Shown: positions 26,708-35,191, counted from the first letter of the stretch. The stretch is DNA of 64,000 nucleotides from Nevskia sp964451925 (GCA_964451925.1 CAYVKA010000002.1:85403-149402), one strand, 5' to 3'. Numbers and translations are program-made. Notes: a model not told the origin generated them from the letters alone.

Positions 26708-28288
26708 ATGACAGTGATTAGTGGTTCCGCTGATAATAAATATTTGGGGGAGTCCGCCGACGCCGGCCGGCCACTCACTATCCCGGCCGGGGGCCACCCC
26801 AAGAATGCGTCGCTCTTTTGCGTGCTTCAGCACGTCGCAGGCAGCAACGCCCTGAACACTGCCCAAGTGCTTCGACGGTACAGCGCCGTCGGCGACCAGG
26901 CCGAATTTCGCCGTCCCAAGGACTTCCGTCTGGATGCAATCCAGCGGGACTGTGGGTTCTCGCCAGCGCAGATGCGGTCGACCGACGCCGGCTTCTTCCT
27001 GCCGACCTTGGAGTTGGCCGGCAGGCCGGGCAAATCGCTGGCAGACGCGCTCAGCCCGAATCTGCGGGTTTGCCCGACTTGCATCGATGCCGACTACCAC
27101 ACGGCGCTTCATCAGTGGCTTGAGCTTCCGCGGTGTCTGTTGCACAAAGACTCTCTGACCGAGAAGTGCCCGGGCTGCGGAGCCATCCGGCCTTATCTGC
27201 TGAAAGTTTTGCGTGCCACTCCGTGGAGCTGTAAATGCAGTCCGCGGGAATGGCAGCAAGTGCAGTCGCAGGCGCGGCGCGCACCCTGGATTCACGAGAT
27301 GGATGCTGTGCTCCTGGATGTTTTGGGCTGGACGGCAGCGGCCCGTTCGACCATTTCCTTGACTCCCAACGAGAACGAGCTGCTGATCGATGAAGGCCGC
27401 CACAAAACTGTCCTGGTCGATGCCCAGGGTACCGGGCTCGAGGAATTTCTGACTGCCGCCGCACTGTGCGGCGCCGCGGGGCGCCCGCCGGAAATGTTCG
27501 CCAGTACGTTCTTCTCAATCGACATCTTTGAAATGGAGCAGGTGCGTACCAAGAACGATCGCAAAAACGTGAAGTGTGTAGTGCGCGGCCAGCGGGCGAC
27601 CGCCCGCTTCCTCGACGAAACGGTGATTCGTCCGGACATGATGTTTCCCGCCAGGGAAATTCTCGGCGGCCACATCAACCACATGCTGCGCGTTCTGACG
27701 CTGGCGGCGGCGCAGCAGCACGAGGCCTGCATCCGGCTTGAAGAACAGGCTGCGGAACTCCCCGGCGGCACTGGGGGCGACCATGTTTGTCCAGTGGCGG
27801 CCGTCCTGCGTGCCCTGACTGCGTGTTGGCAAGACCGGTGGTTCGCCGAGTTCGCGCAGAAGCTCATGTATCGCGAAGAATGTCGCTACCGGCGCGGCCT
27901 CTGGGGATTGGAGGCGAAGGGCCAGCTCTATGGGGAACTTGCCAGCTACGAATTGCACCGCCGAGTGGCGGTCCTGATCACGGCGCTGCGCGACGGCATC
28001 ATCAGTGTCGAGCAGGCCCTGCATCAGATCCAGGAGTCCGGCGACGAATTCGAGGTGCCGTTCGCGTTGTCGGCGTTCGCGGGCCTGAAGGGGAGTGAGT
28101 TCAGGTACGGCCTCCGGGCTGCGGTCCTGGAGCGCATCGATTGGCAGAGGGCTTGGGCCGAGTTTACCAAGTGCAAAGAAGATCATTTGATCGAATCCCA
28201 GCAGCGCTTCGCCGCCCTACTTGGTCGCTCGCAGAGGATTCGGCGCACCATCGATGGCGTCCGCGGCCGCGGCGGGAGGAAAAAATGA
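26708..28288 (+). CDS. tniQ: TniQ/TnsD-family target-selection protein
   Basis: 526 aa from the ATG at 26708, with AGGAG 8 nt upstream. The TniQ zinc-finger region is clear: CPTC (Cys122, Cys125), CLLH (Cys143, His146) and CPGC (Cys154, Cys157), with the conserved HxxWL...LPRCLLHKDSLTEKCPGCG context. TnsD/TniQ proteins bind the target site and recruit TnsC. The size, between short TniQ and full TnsD, and a long C-terminal domain suggest sequence-specific DNA recognition. It is the first gene of the operon; its stop overlaps the next start (ATGA). Confidence 0.85.
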   Translation: MTVISGSADNKYLGESADAGRPLTIPAGGHPKNASLFCVLQHVAGSNALNTAQVLRRYSAVGDQAEFRRPKDFRLDAIQRDCGFSPAQMRSTDAGFFLPTLELAGRPGKSLADALSPNLRVCPTCIDADYHTALHQWLELPRCLLHKDSLTEKCPGCGAIRPYLLKVLRATPWSCKCSPREWQQVQSQARRAPWIHEMDAVLLDVLGWTAAARSTISLTPNENELLIDEGRHKTVLVDAQGTGLEEFLTAAALCGAAGRPPEMFASTFFSIDIFEMEQVRTKNDRKNVKCVVRGQRATARFLDETVIRPDMMFPAREILGGHINHMLRVLTLAAAQQHEACIRLEEQAAELPGGTGGDHVCPVAAVLRALTACWQDRWFAEFAQKLMYREECRYRRGLWGLEAKGQLYGELASYELHRRVAVLITALRDGIISVEQALHQIQESGDEFEVPFALSAFAGLKGSEFRYGLRAAVLERIDWQRAWAEFTKCKEDHLIESQQRFAALLGRSQRIRRTIDGVRGRGGRKK

Positions 28289-28926
28289 TCGGCAAAAAGA
28301 AAGGGAAGAGGCTCGCCAAAGCCCGCCCGCTCGACCAGAAGGCCACGTGGTTCCGCTGGAGCCCCAAGATAAAGGCCGAGGTCCGGATGGTCGCGCACCA
28401 GCGTGACCTGGCCGACTGGGCGGAGGCGCGGCCGGAGGTGGTCAGCTTCGAATTCGGGGGGATGGAAATTCCCCTGCCGGGGCACCATCCCAAGTCCATC
28501 GCAGTCGACATGCGCGTCGTGTACGGCAACGGCGTCCAGGGCGCGGTGGTCTACCTCGGCCAGGCCAAGCAGGAGGATCCCCTCAGGACCGCTATCTGCG
28601 CGCAATCCGAAAAACTGCACTTGGACGTGGTGATCCTCGACCAAGACCACTTCCAGAAAAACGCGCCGTACTACCGCACCTGGCGGCAGATGGTCCGTTA
28701 TCTCCACCGCCGGGAAGACCCGTCGCGCATGCCGGCGATAGACCAGATCCTGGCCTTGTTCGACGGCAAGCAGAAGTACCGCCTGGACGCCGTTGCCATG
28801 AAGCTCAAATTGGATCCGTACACGACGGCGATCTGCGTGGCCTACCTCGTGCACGGCGGGCAGCTGGCGATGGACACGAGCGACGGCGTTTATGACGCCG
28901 CCACCCAGATCTGGAGGCCGCAATGA
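28285..28926 (+). CDS. tnsA: TnsA-like endonuclease of the Tn7-like transposon
   Basis: 213 aa from the ATG at 28285 (GGGAGGA upstream, overlapping tniQ). The N-terminal half fits the restriction-endonuclease-like TnsA core: an acidic residue in the first helix (SPKIKAEVRMVAHQ, Glu32), Asp75 in the strand SIAVDMRVVY and the QAK motif (Gln93-Lys95) in VVYLGQAK, comparable to the Glu-Asp-QxK active site. The C-terminal half looks winged-helix-like (LDAVAMKLKLDPYTTAICVAYLVHGG). TnsA cuts the non-transferred strand so that movement is cut-and-paste. Similarity is judged by motif and position only. Confidence 0.68.
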   Translation: MIGKKKGKRLAKARPLDQKATWFRWSPKIKAEVRMVAHQRDLADWAEARPEVVSFEFGGMEIPLPGHHPKSIAVDMRVVYGNGVQGAVVYLGQAKQEDPLRTAICAQSEKLHLDVVILDQDHFQKNAPYYRTWRQMVRYLHRREDPSRMPAIDQILALFDGKQKYRLDAVAMKLKLDPYTTAICVAYLVHGGQLAMDTSDGVYDAATQIWRPQ

Positions 28927-30797
28927 GCCTCGACATGGAATGGAAGATACCGAACTGGCCCATCGTCACCGTTAAGGATCTCAACGATGAAGACGCTACC
29001 GCATTCTCCAGGCGCAAGCGCGCGGCGGAGAAAATCAAGGTCGACGAAAAGCGCCTGAAGACTGTCGCCAAGCGGATGGGCATGCGGGCGGACCGGCTGG
29101 AAGAGATGATGCGCCGCGCCGAGACGCTTCACCCCGATGGGCTCTGTTGGGGGTATCGGGCGCTACTCCCCAATACGAAGCTCGACTACCAGCGCAAAGC
29201 CGAAGAGGGGAAGGGAAAGGCCGGCCTGTTCAACGCGTCGTTCGTCAAGTACCCGGACCTTAGGGACAAGCTGTCCGACTGGTACTTCAGAGGCGACAAG
29301 GACAATGGCAACAAGCCGTTACGGAGGATGGAGATTCACCGTAAATGGCTGGAGTGGCTGATTACCCAGGGGCACAGCGTCGAGTCTTGGCCATTCACGG
29401 TTCCCGACCGGGGGATGAGGACGTTGCACCGATTCTTTAAGGCGCTGGACGATGAAAGGCCGGCGGCGGGAGTTCTCAGCGCGGTTGCCGTCGGGGTTCG
29501 CTCGGCGTTCTTAAGCGATGCTACCGGTAAGCCGATCAACAAGGCCTATCGCTTCCTTGAGGGCATCCAGATCGACGGCCACAAGATCGACGCCTTCGGC
29601 ACGGTCGTTATTCCGCAGGCTTTCGCACCGCCCTTGTTGATCCAGCTGCAAGATGTGTGGATGGTCGACATCGTGTGCGAGACCGGCCCGCCACTCGGAT
29701 GCATGGTCGCGCTCACCGGCAACTACAACGCGGACGACGTCAAAATCTGCGTGGCGAGAGCGCTGGGCCTGATCGACGTGCCGGTCGGCGAGGAGATCAA
29801 GTGGTTGCCGGCGCACTACCTGCCGGAGCTGAAGTGGATCGCCTTCGACAAAATCAGCATGGACCGCGCCTTGGCGCACCAGGCGGATGATCTGCACGCG
29901 GCGCTTTGTGGAAACCTCAACGCGGAAATCCTGTTCGACCGTGCCCATGACCCGAAGAAGAGGCCTCACGTCGAGGCGTTTCACTCTCTGCTCGAAGAGA
30001 GGGGTTTCCGCCTGCTGCCGACGGGGTACCGGATGTCTCCCGGCAAATGGGACAAGGACCATGCGGTCAAGCTCGCCAAGCAACGGCGGATCACGGTCGA
30101 GGACCTGGATGAGGTTCTCAAGCGAGCGACGCTCAATGCTTTGACCCGTCCGATCGTGCAGTACGAGGGGCAGTCCCATCTGGATTTCCTCACCCACATG
30201 GTCCGGGAGCGCAAGTCCTGGATCCGAAAGGTGCCAGATTTCCTTCAGGAGCCGGCGTCGGTGCTACGGATCACTTTCGATCCAATGGTCCGGGGGCCGA
30301 TCAAGAAGGGCCGCAGGGCCCACGTCAACGTGGCCAACGCCGAATACCGAGGAGACATCATCTCCGCCGGCGGAGCATTCATAGGCCAACGGATCCACTG
30401 TGAGGGCAACGTGCTGGATGCCCGCACGCTAGTCGCCTTCCTCGACAACAGGAAAGTCGACGTGCTCTATGCGCAATCACCCTGGGACAAGAGCCCTCAT
30501 TCCTACACCACGCGAACCCGCGCGGTGCGGGAATTCCGCAAGGCGAAGATCCGCTTCAATCGCCACGGTGATGCTGTCCAGCAGTACCTCGAGGCCTTGC
30601 GGGCCCGGGTTGCCGAGGCTCCCGACAAGCGCACACAGGCGCGCTATGCCAAGGAGCATGAGCGGGTGGAGCGGGAGCTCAAGGATGCCGCCAAAGCCGC
30701 GGGAGAACCCGCACCGACGCTACTGCCATCGGCTCCACCACAGCCTAAGATCGTTCGGATTCCGATCAAGTCGAACGCGAAAGCAATTCTGGGCTGA
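28923..30797 (+). CDS. tnsB: TnsB-family DDE transposase
   Basis: 624 aa, starting inside the tnsA stop (ATGA). TnsB binds the transposon ends and carries out strand transfer. The integrase core shows IQIDGHKID (Asp218), a later Asp in WIAFDK (Asp309, in place of the common DNG/DHG context) and Glu351 in RPHVEAFHSLLEERG, giving a plausible DDE triad. N-terminal helical DNA-binding regions (KRMGMRADRLEEMM) and a C-terminal Mu-type barrel with a basic tail (AKYAKEHERVEREL... PIKSNAKAIL), which could contact TnsC, are also visible. The altered second-Asp context makes it a divergent family member. Confidence 0.85.
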   Translation: MSLDMEWKIPNWPIVTVKDLNDEDATAFSRRKRAAEKIKVDEKRLKTVAKRMGMRADRLEEMMRRAETLHPDGLCWGYRALLPNTKLDYQRKAEEGKGKAGLFNASFVKYPDLRDKLSDWYFRGDKDNGNKPLRRMEIHRKWLEWLITQGHSVESWPFTVPDRGMRTLHRFFKALDDERPAAGVLSAVAVGVRSAFLSDATGKPINKAYRFLEGIQIDGHKIDAFGTVVIPQAFAPPLLIQLQDVWMVDIVCETGPPLGCMVALTGNYNADDVKICVARALGLIDVPVGEEIKWLPAHYLPELKWIAFDKISMDRALAHQADDLHAALCGNLNAEILFDRAHDPKKRPHVEAFHSLLEERGFRLLPTGYRMSPGKWDKDHAVKLAKQRRITVEDLDEVLKRATLNALTRPIVQYEGQSHLDFLTHMVRERKSWIRKVPDFLQEPASVLRITFDPMVRGPIKKGRRAHVNVANAEYRGDIISAGGAFIGQRIHCEGNVLDARTLVAFLDNRKVDVLYAQSPWDKSPHSYTTRTRAVREFRKAKIRFNRHGDAVQQYLEALRARVAEAPDKRTQARYAKEHERVERELKDAAKAAGEPAPTLLPSAPPQPKIVRIPIKSNAKAILG

Positions 30798-30838
30798 TTC
30801 CGGTCTTACAAACCATTCACTCTTTAAGGAAAATAATC

Positions 30839-31816
30839 ATGAGCAGCAAAGTTGCAAAAGGCCTCCATCCAGTCGAACTGGCCAAGTTCAAGTTGGCAAC
30901 GCCATCCACGGCAGCATTGGAGGAATTCATTGGCGTCAACCTCCGGCACGGCATTCCCGGATGTGTGGTCCACGGAAAATCCCGGCATGGGAAATCCGAC
31001 GGCGTCGAGTTTGTGGCGTCGCAACTCGAGGTGCCGTGCATCTCCTTCCTGTGTGAAGGCTGGGAAGAAAGTCCGAATCTCAGGGATCATTACTACTGGA
31101 TGCTCGAGTCGGTTGGACACGAGCTGCGGGCCGAGGGCACGGGTCCGGAGAAGCGCACTCGTTTCCGCGAATACCTGATCTCCAGGATCTCGGAATCCGG
31201 TCAACACCGCATCGTCTACTTCTTCGACGAGGCCCAGCACCTGCGTGAGGACCAGTGGATGTGGTTGATGAGCGACTACAATTTTCAAGTCAAACAAGGC
31301 TACCGGCCACTGTATGTCTTCGTGGGGCAGCCCGAGCTCACGCGGATGCGCACCGCCTTCATCCAGGCCGGAGTCGACGAGTTGGTGGGTCGCTTTATGG
31401 TGAATATGCTCGAGTACCGAGGCATCCGCGACGAGCACGACATCGCCGAGATTTTGACCAGCTACGACGAGCGCGCCGAATTTCCGATCGGCGAAGGCAT
31501 CAGTTACACCCGGCATTTCTTCCCCGCGGCGTTCGAAGCCGGTTGGCGGCTGGGCCAGATGGCTCCCGTCTTCTGGCAGGCGTACACCGAGATCAATCTG
31601 AAGCACACGATTTCGCTGAGGGCCGACATCGGGCTGCAGTGGTTCATCCCGGCGGTCAACTATCTGCTGATCGAGCACCGGAACGACGTCTGCACTGTCC
31701 CAGACATCACCCTGGCCAGCGTCAAGGAAGCGATCGAATTCGTAGGGTACGTGAGCGCTATGCGAGGCGTTAAACCGCCGCGCAAGGCGGCCGCCGCGGA
31801 GGCAATGGCCACCTGA
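30839..31816 (+). CDS. tnsC: TnsC-family AAA+ ATPase
   Basis: 325 aa, with AAGGA upstream. Walker A is GKSRHGKS (residues 46-53), Walker B is VYFFDEAQHL (Asp130-Glu131), and VFVGQPEL and LVGRFM provide the sensor-1 and arginine-rich segments of the TniB/TnsC group. TnsC links target recognition by TniQ to the TnsA-TnsB transposase. It is the last gene of the operon; a hairpin follows at 31837. Confidence 0.88.
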   Translation: MSSKVAKGLHPVELAKFKLATPSTAALEEFIGVNLRHGIPGCVVHGKSRHGKSDGVEFVASQLEVPCISFLCEGWEESPNLRDHYYWMLESVGHELRAEGTGPEKRTRFREYLISRISESGQHRIVYFFDEAQHLREDQWMWLMSDYNFQVKQGYRPLYVFVGQPELTRMRTAFIQAGVDELVGRFMVNMLEYRGIRDEHDIAEILTSYDERAEFPIGEGISYTRHFFPAAFEAGWRLGQMAPVFWQAYTEINLKHTISLRADIGLQWFIPAVNYLLIEHRNDVCTVPDITLASVKEAIEFVGYVSAMRGVKPPRKAAAAEAMAT

Positions 31817-32159
31817 TCGTCGCTTTCCTTTTAAGCGCTGATCGGCCCAAGCTGGGCCGGTCAGCATCTTTGGTCGACCCAGTCACACCGAACGGTGACA
31901 ACATACGATGGAGCTGTCGCCACCAGTGTGCAATGAGGAACAGGGGTTAGTCGCTCCCATAGCTCTCCCGATCGACGGCAACTGGCGTAGTGGCGCGTCG
32001 ATAAAGGGGGGCCGCTGAGTAATTCATGGGCGCGACAGAAAAGGCCGTTATGGCATTGCTGAAACTTGCCTCATCTCTATAATAATTAATATATTCAGTC
32101 TATTACAAACATTTGCGAGAAAGTATGCTGCCTTCTCGAAAGGCATCGACAACACCCGT
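31817..32159. other. Intergenic region after the Tn7-like operon
   Basis: About 340 bp without a gene. It begins with the hairpin at 31837-31865. A short inverted repeat, GTCAC...GTGAC, lies near 31880-31900, and an AT-rich patch (CTATAATAATTAATATATTC) at about 32080-32098 could be a promoter. I cannot identify the right transposon end here. Confidence 0.45.
31837..31865 (+). terminator. Hairpin terminator after tnsC
   Basis: GCTGATCGGCCCA and TGGGCCGGTCAGC form a 13-bp stem (one G-T wobble) with an AGC loop, followed by ATCTTT. The T-run is short, so termination strength is uncertain. Confidence 0.6.
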
Positions 32160-32426
32160 TTATCGTGGGTGCGGGCGCTTTTTTATTTGCACCTCGGAGG
32201 TGTACTGGGCTGCGAACTCGACCAATTCACAGTTGCAGACCCGTAGAACCTCGGCGACTGCCACCCAGTCCAGGCGTCGGTGCCCACGCTCATAGTCAGA
32301 TACATAGCTCTGCGGTCGCTTGAGCTTGGTGCTGAGTTCAATCTGGGTGAGCCCCGCCGTCAGGCGCACCTGCTTGAGTAGTGCGCGGAACGCCTCTCTT
32401 TCACGGCTATAGAGCCCTTTTTGCAT
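32160..32426 (-). CDS. Small Xre-family DNA-binding protein
   Basis: 88 aa. The HTH_3 domain is complete: FRALLKQVRLTAGLTQIEL, STKLKRPQSYVSDYERGHRRL and VAVAEVLRVCNCELVEFAAQY. It converges on the Tn7-like operon. It is not closely similar to the Xre protein at 25890, apart from the fold. Likely role: local repressor of an accessory module. Confidence 0.82.
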   Translation of the reverse strand: MQKGLYSREREAFRALLKQVRLTAGLTQIELSTKLKRPQSYVSDYERGHRRLDWVAVAEVLRVCNCELVEFAAQYTSEVQIKKRPHPR

Positions 32427-32533
32427 GCCAGAACACTAGAATCTGACTTGCAGATATCTAAAATTGGGATAATAATCAGGGCGTTGAGGATGGTTGATGT
32501 GACGTGCAGGGGCACCATAGGTTTGCTGCTGAG

Positions 32534-32722
32534 CCTAGACGGGGTGGGCCGCGATGATTAATATTCCGGGTGCCGGCGTATGCCTAGACATGCACGGCCT
32601 CTCCGAGGGTCGAACGGGCAGTCCGAAGACACGGCGGGGCTTCTGGGGTGCGGACGATCGAGAACACTGGAATGAAAGAGATCGATTGTGTCTTTCCAAC
32701 TCGTCTACGGCGACCACGAACT
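32534..32722 (+). repeat. Copy 1 of a 190-bp duplication spanning a promoter/leader and gene start
   Basis: Nearly identical to 33508-33695. The conserved part runs from CCTAGACGGG through the GTG start of the downstream small gene to its eighth-to-tenth codon. High identity outside the coding part suggests either a recent duplication or a conserved regulatory leader. Confidence 0.8.
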
Positions 32723-33029
32723 AGCGCTACCGCTCAATTTTGATCCTCATATCGAGGATCTACTCGTAGAGACTCTTGGCCGCACAACTGCCTCAGATGC
32801 TGAACTCGAGGCGCTTCGCAGGGAGTTGTCTAGCAGGCTCGTGGATGCGATGACTGCGGCTCTGGAGCTCAGGGTCATCCCACCGACGGAAAAGCAGGTC
32901 AAATATGCGGTCGCCATCGCCCGGGAGCTGTCGCTGCAACTGCCTCCGGAAGTCCTCCAGTACCGAGATGCGATGACAGTCTTCTTGGCAGAGCATGCCA
33001 ATACCTACCGCCGCCGCAAGGCTCTTTAA
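32688..33029 (+). CDS. Hypothetical protein, intact member of a local duplicated pair
   Basis: 113 aa from a GTG at 32688. The N-terminal half (MSFQLVYGDHELALPL...) is unknown. The C-terminal half, IPPTEKQVKYAVAIARELSLQLP...YRDAMTVFLAEH, resembles the short 'PxxxKQ-xYA-x-IA-xxL-xxxLP' helical domain found in many small accessory proteins (DUF3072-like), a family resemblance only. A degenerate paralog lies 973 bp downstream. Function unknown. Confidence 0.72.
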   Translation: MSFQLVYGDHELALPLNFDPHIEDLLVETLGRTTASDAELEALRRELSSRLVDAMTAALELRVIPPTEKQVKYAVAIARELSLQLPPEVLQYRDAMTVFLAEHANTYRRRKAL

Positions 33030-33154
33030 GCGCCTGCCACCGACATCGCGCCGATACCTCCATGGGTTCCGGGAAATGCCATTCTTTGCCAGGCACCCTG
33101 TACCGGATCAATCACGGCATACGTGCATAGAGAAATTGCCCAGGATGAACGAAT

Positions 33155-33409
33155 ATGAGCCGTAGCAAGCGCAGATCATTGATCATTGCGATGACGTTGC
33201 ACGAAAGCGACAAGCCCTTCAAGAAAGCCGAGCACCGCCGCGAACGCGCTCAGGCCAAGGTGAAATTACGCATAACCACAGATGACTCAGCTCTGTCCTC
33301 GCGCAAAGCATTCGGAGATCCGGGAATGAGCCCCAAGGATGGCAAGCAATATGTTGGCAATGTGCGTCAAATGAATAAGCGGGATCTGCACAAGTTGACG
33401 AGCAAATAG
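33155..33409 (+). CDS. Hypothetical basic 84-aa protein
   Basis: 84 aa, highly charged (HRRERAQAKVKLR) with the segment FGDPGMSPKDGKQYVGNVR near the C-terminus. 'FGDP...PKDGKxY' recurs in small conserved hypothetical proteins of proteobacterial accessory regions, so the gene is probably real. Function unknown. It lies between the two copies of the duplicated gene. Confidence 0.68.
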   Translation: MSRSKRRSLIIAMTLHESDKPFKKAEHRRERAQAKVKLRITTDDSALSSRKAFGDPGMSPKDGKQYVGNVRQMNKRDLHKLTSK

Positions 33410-33507
33410 ATGGCGAGTCAGAAATGTCTGCGCACCCCGGAACAGACGAGGACTTGCGACAATCACGACAGTATTAAAAAAAACGGTTATTGCGATGGGG
33501 TGCTGTA

Positions 33508-33695
33508 CCTAGACGGGTAGAGCAGCATGATTGATAATCCATTGGCCGGCGTATGCCTAGACATGCACAGCCTCTCCGAGGGTCCAGCGGGTAGTCCGAA
33601 GACACGGTGAGACTTCTGGGTTGCGGACGATCGAGAACACTGGAATGAAAGAGATCGACTGTGTCCTTCCAACCCGTCTACGGCGACCACGAACT
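33508..33695 (+). repeat. Copy 2 of the 190-bp duplication
   Basis: Second copy of the repeat at 32534-32722, offset by 973-974 bp with small indels. It ends a few codons into the truncated paralog. Confidence 0.8.
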
Positions 33696-33912
33696 TTCGC
33701 TGCGGCTACCCTTTGAGCGCCGAATCGACGATCGCCTCGTCGCGATCCTCGAACATAGCTTCACCTCCGAGGAGGAGGAACTCCCCGTCCGCCGCGGATC
33801 ATGCACCCGTATCGTGCATGCCGTTACCGCGGCGCCGGATCTCCAGGTCGTTCCGCCTAGCGGTAATCAGGTCCAAGACGCCACCGCCTACCGCCGCCGC
33901 CAGGCCCATTAA
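33661..33912 (+). pseudogene. Internally deleted paralog of the gene at 32688
   Basis: 83 codons starting MSFQPVYGDHELSLRLPF, clearly paralogous to the 32688 product. The middle matches through PPSGNQVQ, then about 30 residues of the conserved helical domain are missing and the frame rejoins at AYRRRQAH (versus TYRRRKAL). It is still open but probably not functional. Confidence 0.6.
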
Positions 33913-33945
33913 GCTCTCGCCGGCCGTTCAGCGTCGCCCACCGCC

Positions 33946-34296
33946 ATGGGACGCAAGGGACGCCAGTCTCTGCCCTGGACCCCCATTGTCGGGGCCAGGG
34001 CGGCAGCTGGGCTCCTCTGGCTGGAGCGGACCGCCGGACCTCGCGCCGTGCAGAAATTCCTTGGCGGAAAACTCCGGCACCCCCGATTCGGCGGTCGCTA
34101 CCTGACGGGCATCACCGGCATTCCCGAGGGGCGCGCCGTCATCGGCGATCTGCTCAGGCAGCTGCGCCGCGGCGAGACCATTCCCCTTTGCGATATCGAC
34201 AGCTACTACGCCGCTGGCAAGCGCTGGCCGCTGGGCATGGCGGTGTGGCAGGGAAAGCTCGTGGACGTGTGGCCGAACCATCGCACCCACCACTGA
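33946..34296 (+). CDS. Hypothetical protein
   Basis: 116 aa with no recognised domain. It has a basic, hydrophobic N-terminus and the segments GGRYLTGITGIPEGRAVIGDLL and CDIDSYYAAGKRWPLGMAVWQGKLVDVWP. No strong ribosome site precedes the ATG. It ends 7 bp before the next gene, suggesting co-transcription with the two paralogs that follow. Confidence 0.55.
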   Translation: MGRKGRQSLPWTPIVGARAAAGLLWLERTAGPRAVQKFLGGKLRHPRFGGRYLTGITGIPEGRAVIGDLLRQLRRGETIPLCDIDSYYAAGKRWPLGMAVWQGKLVDVWPNHRTHH

Positions 34297-34303
34297 GAAA
34301 ACC

Positions 34304-34645
34304 ATGAGCGAAAATGAAGATGTTACGAACGCCCTGTTGTTTTCCGCGGACCCTACGTCGGTCTGGCGCAACGCGCCAGTCGGCGATGAGCCGGAGATCG
34401 TACTCATCGACTGGACGATTGAAAAAGACACCGCCGGCAACGCCTACTTCGTCGGCACCCGGCCGGAGGACGGCTCCGGCCGGTTGTCGACAGCGATCGT
34501 GGAGCTCGATCTCGAGCGCCGGCGCGGCCGCACCCGGTCAGGCCGGGTCTACGAACTGATCGGACCGGCGGGATACTCCGCTAACGGCGAGTATGTCTGG
34601 TCGCTCTATCGGGTTGCCAACGGCATCCAGGAAGCAAAGGCATGA
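34304..34645 (+). CDS. Hypothetical protein, first of two tandem paralogs
   Basis: 113 aa. Residues from about 33 onward (IVLIDWTIEKDTAGNAYFVGTRP ... SGRVYELIGPAGYSANGEY ... RVANGIQEAK) align with the next gene. The overlap of its stop with that gene's start (ATGA) indicates coupled translation. No known function; a small single-domain protein without signal peptide or membrane segment. Confidence 0.68.
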   Translation: MSENEDVTNALLFSADPTSVWRNAPVGDEPEIVLIDWTIEKDTAGNAYFVGTRPEDGSGRLSTAIVELDLERRRGRTRSGRVYELIGPAGYSANGEYVWSLYRVANGIQEAKA

Positions 34646-34938
34646 GCCCCGTGCGCGGGAGCAAGCCGGGTGATAAGGCCTTTGAGCGTACGATCGAGCT
34701 GGTCGATTGGGCCTGCAAGGAAGGCACCGACGGCCAGCGCTACCTGGTCGGCGCGCGCCCGGGCGGGACCGGCCATGTCTCCGCCCCGCTCGCCGAGTTC
34801 TACCCGGACAACTATATTGCGTGCACGCATTCCGGCCTGATCTACGGGCTGATCGGCCCGCCCGGGCGATCCGTCGCCGGCGAGCAACTGTGGGCCGCTT
34901 TCATGGCCGCCAACGGCATCCAGGAGCTTGAGAAATGA
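34642..34938 (+). CDS. Hypothetical protein, second of two tandem paralogs
   Basis: 98 aa. It shares IELVDWACKE...YLVGARP, THSGLIYGLIGPPG and AANGIQE with the upstream product, a clear local duplication. The N-terminus is shorter and different. Function unknown. Together with the preceding genes it forms a small operon that could be cargo of the neighbouring transposon. Confidence 0.66.
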   Translation: MSPVRGSKPGDKAFERTIELVDWACKEGTDGQRYLVGARPGGTGHVSAPLAEFYPDNYIACTHSGLIYGLIGPPGRSVAGEQLWAAFMAANGIQELEK

Positions 34939-34982
34939 AAATGCCGAATCCATGGCCACCACACCAAATGGAGTCATCGACC

Positions 34983-35191
34983 ATGATAGTCTGGGCGCTG
35001 AGCGACCTGCACATGGAGTTCACCCAATACCTGCCGGCCTACTTGGAGCCGTCGGAGAGGATCTGGTGGTGCTTGCCGGCGACATCGGCGCGGGTACCGC
35101 CGGGATCGAATAGGCGAAGCCTGCCGTCGCCGGCCGGCGCGTGATCGCTTCTGTGCACGGATATGCGATGCAACACCTTGTACGCGACTAA
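34983..35191 (+). pseudogene. Broken metallophosphoesterase remnant
   Basis: The frame at 34983 reads MIVWALSDLHMEF, the first metal-binding motif (D-x-H) of metallophosphoesterases. A frameshift near 35050 leads to EDLVVLAGDIGAGTAGI, the second motif (GDI), then a TAG stop at 35111 and AKPAVAGRRVIASVHG, the start of the GNHE motif region, degraded. So only the N-terminal third remains, with one frameshift and one stop codon. Confidence 0.6.

Noticed and set aside
32535..32717. Minus-strand frames conserved in both copies of the duplication (also 33487-33690)
   Set aside because: Similarity follows automatically from the DNA-level duplication; no ribosome site or family support.
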